DNA from: Colletotrichum lupini
Taxonomy: Eukaryota; Ascomycota; Sordariomycetes; Glomerellales; Glomerellaceae
Reading direction: 5' to 3'
Assembly: GCF_023278565.1 (NCBI RefSeq)
Contig: NC_064675.1
Coordinates: forward strand, 3,844,001-3,908,000
DNA: 64,000 nucleotides
The notes under the pieces are model-generated. The model had not been told where the DNA came from. It ran no database searches and worked only from the letters and a program-made list of their open reading frames with translations. Of the stretch, positions 48,571-58,936 are shown one piece after another (within the stretch, counting starts at the first letter, position 1; each line of letters opens with the position of its first letter). The translations under genes and the position numbers were made by a program.

Positions 48571-49935
48571 TTAGGTTCTCTAAGTACCTTATTATTAAAG
48601 AAAGTTAATTCTTTCTAAGTTATAAGTACAAGAATACAGTTTTAATAAAACAGTATAGTACCTACTTAGTACTTAAATTAAGATATTTCTTAAACTCGCT
48701 ATAAAAAAAAGATAATTATAATACTAACTACTTATTATTGAGGTTCGTAACGCTATAGTTTTAATTATAATAGCTTTGTTTATAAAATATAAAAAGTTTA
48801 ATTATAAGTCCCTTAAAAGCCTCTTTTTAAGGGCTATAAAAGCTTCTAAATATACTAAGTTAAAATACTTATTAAAATATTAATAACTAAATTAACCCTA
48901 TAATAATAACCTTAATAAAGAAATTAAAAAACGAACTAAGAAATAACGTTAAAATCCTCGTTAATATTAAGTACGATTTATAAAAAGTAATAATACGGCT
49001 ATAAAGTATTAATAATTCTAGCACGGATAGCTTTAACGAGGTAATGTGGGATATTCTTATAAAGAATATAAAAAGTGAATATTCATATAGAAGCAAGAAT
49101 ATATGAATATAAGGGAAATAAGCGTATATAAAAGAGGTTTTTATAGTAAAGAGAGTAATATAGTTAAATTACTATATAAGAAGTTGCTTACTTAACGAAA
49201 GGTCTAGGTAGGTAAATACACGCCTATATATAGGCATAAAAACCTCCTACTAGAATATTCTATTACTTATTAATTATAATATAATTAATAAGCATATACG
49301 TAAGTGAATGCGTAATCGTAGTACGTAATTCCGCCTCGAGTGAATTCCAGATTATTCAGTTACCTTCCAGTACTTTCCATTGCTCACGTAAGCTTATATA
49401 AGCAGTATTGCTTACATAATCAATACCTATAATAATCTATAGAAATCGTAGATTAATATAATATATAGTTTGCTTACGTAATATTGATAATAAGGCGAAT
49501 ACTAACGTAAACAAAGTTACCTTCGTAATAATAATATATTTTATATTAAAAAGACTATTATTAGTACTAATAAAACGGATAGGGCTATATTAATATAATA
49601 CCTCGGCTTTTTCTTATAGCTCGAGGACTATAATTTTAAATAATATTAAAAGTTTATTAAAAAGCTCTTTTAAGTACTCCGGTATATCTATTATTATTTC
49701 TATAATAATAAAACTCCTAGTACTTATATATAAGTATAAGTTACTTATTTTTAAATAATAATATTAGCTTATTAATAAGCTATTAAAACTACGATTCTAG
49801 TAATCCTTTAACGAGGGAGAGGGTAAAATAAAAAAAAGGATAGGTAATTTATAAAAAGGGTTAAGGTTAAATAGTACGGAATTCGAGGGTAGGGTAGCGT
49901 CTATATATACTACGGCAATCCTCTAGTAATATAAA
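48571..49935. other. Second RIP-mutated AT-rich block hosting the solo Copia LTR
   Basis: About 850 bp of degraded AT-rich sequence, not counting the solo LTR and its duplication. Its ends are flanked by near-identical 14-bp direct repeats (ctgttaggttctct at 48,568 and ctgttgggttctct at 49,955). No family could be recognised; a remnant of an older transposon is likely. Confidence 0.5.
49017..49530 (-). repeat. Solo LTR of the Copia family, RIP-mutated
   Basis: 514 bp in inverted orientation to the intact element, starting tctagcacgg and ending ccttcgtaata, flanked by an ATAAT duplication (49,012-49,016 and 49,531-49,535). It differs from the intact LTR at roughly 25 positions, about two thirds C-to-T or G-to-A changes. 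It arose by insertion followed by LTR-LTR recombination. Confidence 0.9.
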
Positions 49936-51367
49936 ACGATGGAGTTAAACAGTGCTGTTGGGTTCTCTGCCTCTTCTCTGGCCCTTCTCCTTACAACTAA
50001 GAAATCCCATCTCTCAGCTCCTTTGGTCACACACACACGCACGCACACCACGCACTCCCAAGCGCGCGCGCGCACCCTCTCGTCCCCTCCAACTGCCGTG
50101 CAAATGCCGCGTACGAGATGGAAGTTCAACTCCCTTGCCGATGTCACCCCTGTTTGCCTGTCAACATGCACCCTGCAATCGCATAGTCATGCCCTGCCCT
50201 GCATGTCCCGAGGGCCGCGCCTCGTCTCGACTTGACTTGGCCAGAATCTTGCGTAATGTCATGTGTTCTCTGCTTCCAGATTGACAGCGCCCACTGTGTA
50301 TGCATCCGTACGAATGCTCCATAGTCATCGGGTGGAATATCCGTAGCTGGCACCCTGCCCTTGCGGTCTCGTCTCTTATGACATGTACATACTTCGTATC
50401 CTAGGAGAACTGTGGACGAAGTGCCTCGGAGCGACTAGGAAGCGCTTCCTTTTCTCTCTATCTGGGGACATCCACATTTGCGGAGAGAGCAGTCTCTCCT
50501 TGCCTTGTGGAAAACGGTGTTTTAGTCTCCATCAACTGGGCCGTATCAGTTCACACACCTCCACTCACATACTCTCGGGTAACGGCCCACACGGTGCAGC
50601 CCTCCCAGAGAGGATCCAGGAACGCACCATCTTGGGGCCTGGGGTCGACTAATTCCTAGTCGGACTCCCCTTTGCCTTGCGCAAGTTCGGTCCAGTCAAT
50701 CCTGTCCAGTTAGTGAACGTAGGTACCTAGACTAAGGTGGATCGCAAAGTACCTGACTATGTACCTCTGTGGTGTGTCTGGTATCCGTACTTACCTTTAC
50801 ATCACTGATATCTCTCGCCTCTTATTCCTCACAATTTCTGCTCCTTCTCTCCCCTCTCTCTCTCTTTCCTTCCACTCCACGGCCATTTGTTCCCTTCTCG
50901 TCCTTCCCTTTCACAAACTCCCTCGTCCTACCAGACTTGGGTTGTCAGCTGACGTCGCTCACCCAAAGACGTCCAATTTCTCTTTCCACTGACGCCAGTT
51001 CTGTTATTGCATTGACTGCACTTTTTTGACGCTTCTTTCCACTGGCCCACCCCTTTTGGAAGTACCCATCGTGCCGGCTTCGAGATATATTCCAAAAGAC
51101 GGGAAAGAAAAACGACAATCCCCACCAGATCTATACGACTTAGTGTCTGATTAACCGCCTTGACCAATCTCCTTGTAGGCGATTTACTCTCGACAACGCG
51201 CAAACGAGCTACCTTCTCTTTCGACTTCCGGTGAATTTGCTGTGCAACTTGGGGGATATTGGAAGTAGGACAACCAATCACGACGACGGGTCAACAAAAC
51301 CTCACACTCTCTCTCTCTCTTTACCTTCTGGTCTAAGCCTTTCATATCTTCGAACTCAACCTTCGCC
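49936..51367. promoter_or_regulatory. Promoter and long leader of the ferric reductase gene
   Basis: Ordinary GC returns abruptly at about 49,936. No supportable gene. It has a CA/CG-alternating stretch (50,030-50,075) and strongly CT-rich runs (50,840-50,880 and 51,305-51,325), the last being just before the start codon. Confidence 0.5.
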
Positions 51368-53288
51368 ATGGCCGCTGGAGGCGCAACGAAGTCTCCCGAG
51401 GAGCAACAGGCGGCTATCGATGCCGCCAACGAGAACGTCTCCCTCTCCAACTATCTGTACTACATCTGCGCTGCCATTGCCGCAGCCGTCATCATTTGGA
51501 GAGTATGGACCGTCATCGTCAGATATGTTCGTACCGTTGCCTGTCTCAACAACGACAACCAGCGCTACTTTGCCCAGTCAGACTCCAAGGTCTCCTGGAT
51601 GAAGAAGAACATCCTCTACGCCCCGGTCATGAGCAAGCGCCATAACCGCGAAATCCAGCTCAGTTCTGCCATTAATGTCGGCACCCTCCCCAGCCGACTC
51701 CAGCTTCTGTTCCTCGCCGGTTACTTCGCCACGAACATCGCTTTCTGTGTCATTAACATCCCCTTTGCCGGCTCTTTTGCCGCGGCTGCGTCGCAGCTGA
51801 GAAACCGAACTGGTACCTTGGCTGTTGTGAACATGGTGAGTCGTGAACAGCTTATCCTGATGAGCGAGTCTCAGATATCAAGGAAACTTGTGCTGGCCAG
51901 CCCTGAGACACCACTCGTACAGTGAACACTAACCGGATGGTAGATTCCCTTATTCCTGATGGGTGGCCGAAACAACCCTTTGATTCCCATGCTTGGCATG
52001 TCCTTCGATACTTTCAACTTGTTGCATCGTTGGTTCGGCCGTATTGTCATTTTGGAGGCTCTTGCTCATACGCTGGCTTGGATGGCCAACACTGCCAACA
52101 AGAGCAGCTGGCAGGCAGCTATCACCTCAGCAACGACCGTTCCCTTCTTGCTCTTTGGTTTTGTTGTAAGTGGAAACTGCCCTAAGTCAAACGATGTTTA
52201 GGCAATGAGACTAACCTCGATGAAAGGCCACTTGCGCTTTCGTGGCCATCGGAATCCAGGCTTCTAGCCCGATCAGACACGCCTTTTACGAGACGTTCAA
52301 GTTCCTTCACATTTTGCTCGCTATCACGGCTGTTGTTGGTACCTGGTACCACTTGCAGATGAAGGCCCTGCCCCAGCTCAAGTACATGTGGCCCGTAATC
52401 ATCTTCTGGGGCGGTGATCGCGTCTGGCGTGCCTGGAGGGTGTTTTACGGCAATGTCGGGCACGGCGGCAGCAAGGCCCTCGTCGAGGCTCTTCCTGGCA
52501 ACGCATGCCGTGTTACGGTAACGATGGCTCGACCCTGGACCTTTGGGCCCGGCCAGCATGCCTACATGTACATGCCGTCCCTCAGCCTGTTGCAGTCTCA
52601 TCCCTTTTCCGTCGCTTGGAGCGAGGAGGCTGAGGATCCTATGGCCGAGAAGGGGTCCCTTAACCGTCAAGACATTCTCGCCATGCGCAAGACCACCATG
52701 TCCTTCATCATCCGCGCCCGCACTGGAATGACCGACACACTGTATCGCAAGGCCGCTGCTTGTCCTGAGGGCAAAATGACTACGACATGCATGGTGGAGG
52801 GGCCCTATGGCGGACTGCACAGTATGCGCTCTTATGGTACGGTTATGTTGTTTGCTGGCGGTGTTGGCATTACTCATCAGGTACCTCACGTTCGCGATCT
52901 CGTCGCCGGCTATGCGAACGGAACTGTCGCCGCAAGAAAAGTTATTCTCATCTGGACCATCCAGAGTCCTGAGCATCTCGAGTGGATTCGCCCTTGGATG
53001 ACGGAGATCCTGGCCATGGAGAAACGCAGAGATGTTCTCCGAATCATGCTCTTCGTCAGTCGGCCAAGGTCAACCAAGGAGATTCACAGTCCTTCGTCTA
53101 CTGTTCAAATGTTCCCTGGACGCCCCAACATCGAGACGCTCATTAAGGCTGAGCAGGAGTCACAAGTTGGAACCATGGGCATCAGTGTCTGCGGTCCTGG
53201 CGCTCTCAGCGACGAGGTGCGCCGCGCCGTTCGCGACCGCCAGCATGATTCAGCCATTGACTTCAACGAAGAGGCTTTCTCGTGGTAA
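51368..53288 (+). CDS. Ferric reductase-like transmembrane flavocytochrome (FRE family)
   Basis: Three exons (51368-51835, 51944-52165, 52227-53288), 583 aa. Belongs to the ferric-chelate reductase/NADPH-oxidase superfamily, passing electrons from NADPH via FAD and two hemes across a membrane. The transmembrane part includes two His pairs with HX13H spacing (LLHRWFGRIV to EALAHTLAW and FKFLHILLAI to GTWYHLQ), expected to bind two hemes. FAD-binding HPFSVAW follows PWTFGPGQHAYMYMP. NADPH-binding elements are AGGVGITHQVPHVRDL and VCGPGALSDEVRRAV. The C terminus FNEEAFSW is the family's usual end. Introns of 108 and 61 nt have clear branch sites. No iron-regulator site was identified, and the substrate (iron, copper or other) cannot be told from sequence. 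Confidence 0.88.
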
Positions 53289-54481
53289 GATGGAAAGGGC
53301 ATATTTGCGCAACTGCAGCAGAAACGCAATAGGGTTTCGAGTGGTTTTGCATCAGGCGACCTCCATGTGCTGCGAAGCAATACAAGTCAACACAAGAGCA
53401 AAGGGTGAGTTATTAGGATGAGGTTACCGTACCTACCTGGCGATCGAGGCACAACGGGTTAGTTCAATGTATATATAGGGGATCGATTTAGACCGTAGTT
53501 TTATGTATATGTGATACCACATGTTTCACACATATTTCATGTATCTAAGAGACATAGTGGGGAATCCCGTGCAAGATACGTCACTGAAACCCAGCCTACC
53601 TTACTCCGTAACTTACCTTCCCTTCAGGTAGGTATCCGTAGTGTGCTGGTTCCGAGGCTTTGCTCAATGTACCTAGCTTGCCTTACCTAAGGTACCTATC
53701 ATCGTCGGAATGTCACCAGTGCACTCCCAGTGCCAAGTCCCCTGTCAACCATCCCCGGCTTCTTCACCGACCCCTCCTTCCGCCGTTGCCTTCTGTCAGC
53801 TAGACAAGCTGCTGCATTTCTAACCCTTCCCCGTCCTCCGCATTCTTTGATGAATAAATCTTTTGAATTTGTACCCTGACGGCCCAAGACGGAAACAGCC
53901 AAATAGCCAACAGGTCTCTAGGCTTAACTGAGCACACAGTCGAAAAGTGGCCCAGCCTGGCCCCAGCCTGACCCCAGTGCTTCCCTCCGAGGCCCAGCTT
54001 AGCTCGGTCCCCATTCCAAGGAAATCGAACGTTGCTGACGTCCGTCACACAGCGGACTGGTGATTTCAGGAGGGTCCACGGCGGGCGCGCTTCAGAGGGC
54101 TATCTTATCTCTCCTGTCTACCTCAGCTGCACCCTCACCTCACCTGCTCACCTGAGCGTTCGCCGCATCCATCCGGCCTGGGCACATATCCCCCTCCCGT
54201 CTCCCGCACACCCGCCTGCCCTACGCTCTTTTTCCGGACTTCAAAACACCTACCACGTCAACCAGGGAAACCCCCCTTCCACGTTATCCTCATTCTGTCC
54301 TTCGGTAAAGCGCTTCGAGGAGGAAGCTCTCCTTCTTTTCTGCAGCTTTGCAAGAAGCATATCGACGACAGCACCAAATCCGAAGCTGCCTGCCGCTATT
54401 GAGTGGCAAGGCTTCGCGACCAGTCACAACCGTTCCATCTCCCACCGTATCCTGCCTGCGCAGGAGGAGACTTTGCACATA
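53289..54481. promoter_or_regulatory. Intergenic between the ferric reductase and Yippee genes
   Basis: 1.2 kb with no supportable gene. It holds a 3' UTR-like AT-rich part near 53,460-53,540 and tacctaaggtacc-type palindromes at 53,595-53,700. C/T-rich sequence precedes the Yippee start. Confidence 0.5.
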
Positions 54482-54952
54482 ATGGGGTTGGCGTACAACA
54501 CGTACTTGAACAGCAACAAGGTCTATGGCTGCAAAACATGCAAGGCGCATCTGTCGAACCATGAAGATATCATAAGCCGGGTATGGTTCATCAGGATATT
54601 CTCTCCTCCTTGCTCTGCATCGCATGCTCCAACAAGCTTTGGACCACGCAAGCAGACATCGCCTCCACCTCTCTGGTAGCCATCTATGTACACGCGCTGA
54701 CAAGTGTGTCAACAATAGAATTTCCGAGGCCAGCATGGCAAAGCATACCTATTCAACAGCGTCGTCAACATCGAGACAGGCGAGCCCAGCGAACGAAACA
54801 TGACGACTGGACGACACATCGTACGCGATATCACCTGCAAGCAGTGCAAGGAGACCGTTGGCTGGAAGTACGATAAAGCATACGAGGCTACGGAGAAGTA
54901 CAAGGAGGGCAAGTTTATACTTGAGGCTGAGCTTCTTTGCAACGTCACCTAG
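54482..54952 (+). CDS. Yippee-family zinc-binding protein
   Basis: Two exons (54482-54580 and 54719-54952, intron 138 nt), 110 aa. The Yippee fold binds one zinc through two CX2C pairs, seen here as CKTCKAHLS (residues 17-20 for the pair) and CKQCKETVGWKYD. Between them are FRGQHGKAYLFNSVVN and MTTGRHIVRDI, highly conserved family segments, and the tail KYKEGKFILEAELL is also typical. In yeast and animals Yippee-like proteins (Moh1, YPEL) link to survival in stationary phase, centrosomes and the CTLH ubiquitin ligase; the role here is not indicated by context. Length equals the usual family size. The intron is longer than most in this window. The next gene is convergent. Confidence 0.93.
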
Positions 54953-55497
54953 ACCTTTCGCGTGACAAGCAAAGCTCCCCCAAGGGGAAGGGATACTATG
55001 TTGAGATATGGCGTTTGAGCTTCAGTTCGTCGGGTTCTTGTTCGGGGGCAAAGGCACCATGATGCCTTGCATACGGGCGGCGTTTCTTGGTGTATAGGAC
55101 GGTCTTCATTTGGGGCCGATCGCAGCGCCTGGCCAGGCAATCGGGTTTCATCTGACTCCGTGAGAGTGGCATATACCTGTCAGTTGGTTGTCAGCCGATC
55201 CCTCAAAGTCTGCCAGCATTCACACCTCCCGCTCAACCAATAAGTTAGGAGATCTTTACTCGGGGTTGCTGGGAAATATGGCATCGGGTTTTCTCATTTA
55301 GTCTTAGTTGAAGCACAATAGAGACGGTTCGTGGAGTGCAACTGAGCCATATCTTTGAGTGACTGATTCTCGCACGCCTAGAATACAGCCGCTTCCATAC
55401 CTGATCTAAATCAAGCTACAATCTAGAGCAGAAACTCTGGCCATGGGAAGGAGCCAACCGCAACCCCGCTGACTAAACCGTACTATGCCCCTTCTCT
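54953..55497. other. Convergent 3' intergenic region
   Basis: 545 bp between the Yippee and SLC35F6-like stop codons. No gene or structure recognised. Confidence 0.5.
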
Positions 55498-56842
55498 TCA
55501 CTGGTGTTCGATGGGTTCTTCCGGAAGTAGTTCCTCCACCTCTTCGTCAGGGACACGAAATTGGAAAGGGGGTTGCACAATTCCGTTGAAGAGGAAGGTA
55601 AAGTAGACAAGCAGGCCAAATCCAACGACTTGCAGCCACTTAAAGGTCTCCCAACGGAGCCCGAGGGAGACGATCCAGATGAAGAGAGTTCTGCACGTAT
55701 CGATCGTAGATCTCGAGGTAGCGCTGACGCTTCTGGTGACGGAGAGACCAAAGAAGTTGAAACCACTGTTACGGCGCGCGTTAGTAAGTCGTCTGCTTGT
55801 CAGGTAAAAAGTATGAACGTACCCGATACTAATCATGATCAGGATGCTGGAAATCCCGATGGCTCTGTTCTGCGTAAGTTGCCTCCAGCCCTCGGCCATG
55901 TCGAAGTATCCGTAGCGTCCAGCATCGGTTTTCCCGATAGCTAGATGCAAGACAATCATGCCAATGACGGTGACAGTAAAGCCGAAAAGACCTTCGAATC
56001 CAACGACACGGATAGGTTCGATGGATGACCTTTCCAGAATCCATTCCTCCAAAACGAACTGTGTCGCAGTGAAGATCTGCGCGCCGGCAATGAGGAGAAC
56101 ACCCACAACCGTCAACAAGGCATTGGACTCGGGGGAGCCTTCTTCGACGTCAGCCTCGTTCGTGTTCTCATGGTAGATGGCACCAGCCAATCCAACGATT
56201 GCGACGCCCGTGACAACGCCGACGAGGGACAGCCACTGGAACAAAAAAAGTCTACGCTTGAGGAAAATGACGCTGAAAACCCCGACGAAGAGAACGAGGG
56301 CGCCGCGAGTCATTTGGTAGATGGAGGCCGCAACCAACAAAAGACCAATGTTCATCAGCGTTGTACCGAGAATATCGCAGATGGCTGGGAGCGCCAATAG
56401 CAAAATACGAGGCCCGCGCAGAATAGCACCGCTTTCCTCTTCTTGAGGCTTCGGGCGTCCGTCCACGTTGCCGACAAGAGGAGCATCTGCATTATCGGCA
56501 TCATTCGGGTTGACAGCCTCGTAGCCGTTAGCCGTGGGGTTCGCTCCGGGTCCATAGCGACGATACAGGTTCATCAAACCGATGACCAGCCAACAACCCA
56601 TCTCTCCAACAAACATCTGTGCTGTCTGCAGTACAGGTTGGTTAAAGTATGCCCGTTTCGTGGGGTCCTTCGCATCGCAGTTGCGGACGCATTGCATATC
56701 CTGTGGGGGGAAGCTGAGTTAGCATCTGGTTTCCAGGAGCCAAGGAGTTCCAACATACCTGATACTTTGTGAGAAGGGTATTGCAGACGCCTGTCAACAG
56801 CATCATGCCGACAAGAAAGGGAATAAGGGCCCGGGAAGCCAT
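55498..56842 (-). CDS. SLC35F6-like nucleotide-sugar-transporter-fold membrane protein
   Basis: Three exons on the minus strand (56842-56759, 56700-55823, 55765-55498), 409 aa. The protein has about ten hydrophobic segments of the drug/metabolite transporter fold. The start MASRALIPFLVGMMLLTGV and CNTLLTKYQ, followed by FNQPVLQTAQMFVGEMGCW, and the central PAICDILGTTLMNIGL with YQMTRGALVLFVGVFSVIFL match the SLC35F6 (C2orf18) family, found at lysosome or mitochondria in animals. The acidic tail EEVEELLPEEP is soluble. The last intron is 57 nt, a multiple of three and without a stop, so retention would add 19 residues; its TACTAAC branch site and ends favour removal. Substrate is unknown. Confidence 0.82.
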
Positions 56843-57874
56843 GTTGAGCGAACTGTCGAACTTGACCAGCGAGACGACTGTGGGCAGGTGGAGTTGTGAG
56901 AGACGAGATGATGCAGAACCAAATGTATCCTTTTCCAGTCACCCCTCTAATTGCGTTATGATACGAGACTGCTTTGGGGAAACACGCAGCCGGAAGAGGC
57001 TGGAGGAGAGGGGATTTGTTCTTTGGACAAGCACAGCAGCCGTCGTTGTCGAGATGAAGGTTGATGTAGCGGCCGTATTCATCTGGACGTGGCGGAGGTG
57101 TTGAGCTGAGTGATGGAACGAGCCGCTTATCAGTGGGTAAGGTGGACGCCGGTGGTCTTGCTCGTACCTCGGGTACTTCCTGTGCTGTGTTTAGGTGTCA
57201 GAGTACCTCAGCAAAGTCGATGTCACTTCCGCAACCCACTCGGCTCCCCAAAATGGACGCACACGGCCCCGTGCCTACCTTATGCACCTTCTGACCTCCA
57301 CTCCATTTAGCGTCCGGGTTAGGTAGGTAGTTAATACGGAGTACCTTAGAGGCTTTTGGTTGTTTAGCGTTCTGGAGCTGGTCACGCGTCCATGTGAGAC
57401 TCTGACGGGTTAGCCTCGATGTTAACCATCAACGTGGGTTGTGGGCCATGGTAAGCCAAGAGAGTAAATCAACCAAACGAAAATTTCTCTCACATCAGTT
57501 ACTGCCCCGTCAGTGAAAGAAGAGAAGGAAAACCCCAAAGTCATTTGAAAGTGGTCGGCAGCGGATTTGTTTCATCAAATCTGGTGAGTATAGCAAAGCC
57601 GCTCTAACCTTGAGTGGAATCTGATATAGGCCGTGCAGGCGACATCGTTCAGAACCCTGTTATCTTCAGTTAATATATGCATCCACCTGCCCGCTAGGAT
57701 CTCCATGAGGTGCATCATAACTGGGAATCATCTTGTGCTCCTGACCATTGACAAAAATCAAGTGACATCGCGGGAAGGATAAACATCACTTTCAGCAAAT
57801 AAAGATGTCATTGCGTATTGTATTACTCTTCGTGTATAGGTATCTCGTCTGTGGCTTAATCCCACTTTACTAGC
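56843..57874. other. Intergenic: promoter of the SLC35F6-like gene and 3' flank of the DUF2985 gene
   Basis: 1.0 kb with no supportable gene. It includes taggtaggtagtt at about 57,320 and gtacctcgggtac at about 57,165. Confidence 0.45.
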
Positions 57875-58936
57875 CTATTTCTTTTCCTTGGGCTTCTTGT
57901 CCTTGATGTTGTTGTAATGGTGAACTCCCATCTCCTTATCTTTGGCCAGACGCTCCTCATCTTCTTTGCTGAGCGGCACGCCTTCAATGCTCTTCACTTT
58001 CTTACCCTCGAAGAACATCATCAAGCCTCCTATGGCAGCCGCCAAACAAGCAAGCGCAACGAAAAGACCGGTGGACCAACTGGGTCGATCGAATCTGTTC
58101 ATTCCCCACATGAAGCCTGAGAGAACACACTGCAAGAATGTGTTCCACACATTGAACCAGATGACGAAGTCCATTTTCCAAATTGCTGTGGGAGGTGCTC
58201 GAACTCCAGTGAGGGGAGCGTTTGGAATAGCTTTCTCGGGGTGCGGAATGTGCAACACAGGCCGTTCGTTTGCCAGCTCCATGACGTTTTCGGGGCCAAT
58301 ATGGACAGGGAGTTGGTCAGACCCAGGCAAACGGAACCATCCGCGGTGTATACCCGCAAGCCGGCCAAGAGCTTCAGGTTTCTTCAGGATGCGATACTGC
58401 ATCAAGAAATACAAATCACGGAATCTCCACGGCGCCAATCCGAATCCTGTGACGCAGAACAGAGCGTTCAGAATCTGTGAATCCCATTCGATCCATTTGC
58501 GCCGGGGAGAGTTGATATCGTTGCATGTCGGGTAGCACATTGCCGGGGACGCATTGCAAAGTAGCAGAAACAGCATGCCGCCCCAAGCAACGACATTCAG
58601 GCCGTAGAGAACGACGAAAAAGCCGAGGGGCGTGCAGGTGTAATTCCAGAACGCTTTTGCGCCAATTTTCATAGACTGCGACTTGGTGTGTGCGGGTGGG
58701 AAGTGGTAGCCGTTGTCGTAGGGTTCGTATAGTTCGTGCTCTGCAGTGGCCACGGTAGCGGAGGCGGCACTGGTTGGTATTCTTCCTTCAACATCTTGTT
58801 TTTTATCTTCATTAAGGTTGCTGTTATTGCTCTCGGAGAACTTCGTCTCGGTTGTAGACTGATCGGAGTTAGGGTGGTCCAGCGGCGCGTTCCTGTCCTT
58901 CTCGCTGCTGTCCAGTGAAGAATCTGGGCGAGACAT
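57875..58936 (-). CDS. DUF2985-family membrane protein
   Basis: Single-exon gene on the minus strand, 353 aa from ATG at 58,936. The frame stays open upstream to another ATG at 59,074 (399 aa), but those 46 residues read like leader sequence, so the inner start is preferred. Residues 1-90 are polar. A hydrophobic pair of helices follows (TPLGFFVVLYGLNVVAWGG and MLFLLLC), then a Cys-containing loop CYPTCNDINSPRRKWIEWD, and LFCVTGFGLAPWRFRDLYFL, the conserved core of fungal DUF2985 proteins. Two further helices lie near the end (WFNVWNTFLQCVLSGFMWGM and GLFVALACLAAAIGGLMMFF), and a Lys-rich tail ends KDKKPKEKK, which resembles a di-lysine ER-retrieval signal. Function is unknown. Confidence 0.8.
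   Translation of the reverse strand: MSRPDSSLDSSEKDRNAPLDHPNSDQSTTETKFSESNNSNLNEDKKQDVEGRIPTSAASATVATAEHELYEPYDNGYHFPPAHTKSQSMKIGAKAFWNYTCTPLGFFVVLYGLNVVAWGGMLFLLLCNASPAMCYPTCNDINSPRRKWIEWDSQILNALFCVTGFGLAPWRFRDLYFLMQYRILKKPEALGRLAGIHRGWFRLPGSDQLPVHIGPENVMELANERPVLHIPHPEKAIPNAPLTGVRAPPTAIWKMDFVIWFNVWNTFLQCVLSGFMWGMNRFDRPSWSTGLFVALACLAAAIGGLMMFFEGKKVKSIEGVPLSKEDEERLAKDKEMGVHHYNNIKDKKPKEKK

Noticed and set aside
48887..49096. 69-codon minus-strand frame at the edge of the solo LTR
   Set aside because: Runs from degraded AT-rich DNA into the LTR; composition-driven.
55766..55822. Reading through the 57-nt segment in the SLC35F6-like gene as coding
   Set aside because: It has GT-AG ends and a TACTAAC branch motif, and removal joins SIG to GFNFFGLS smoothly.
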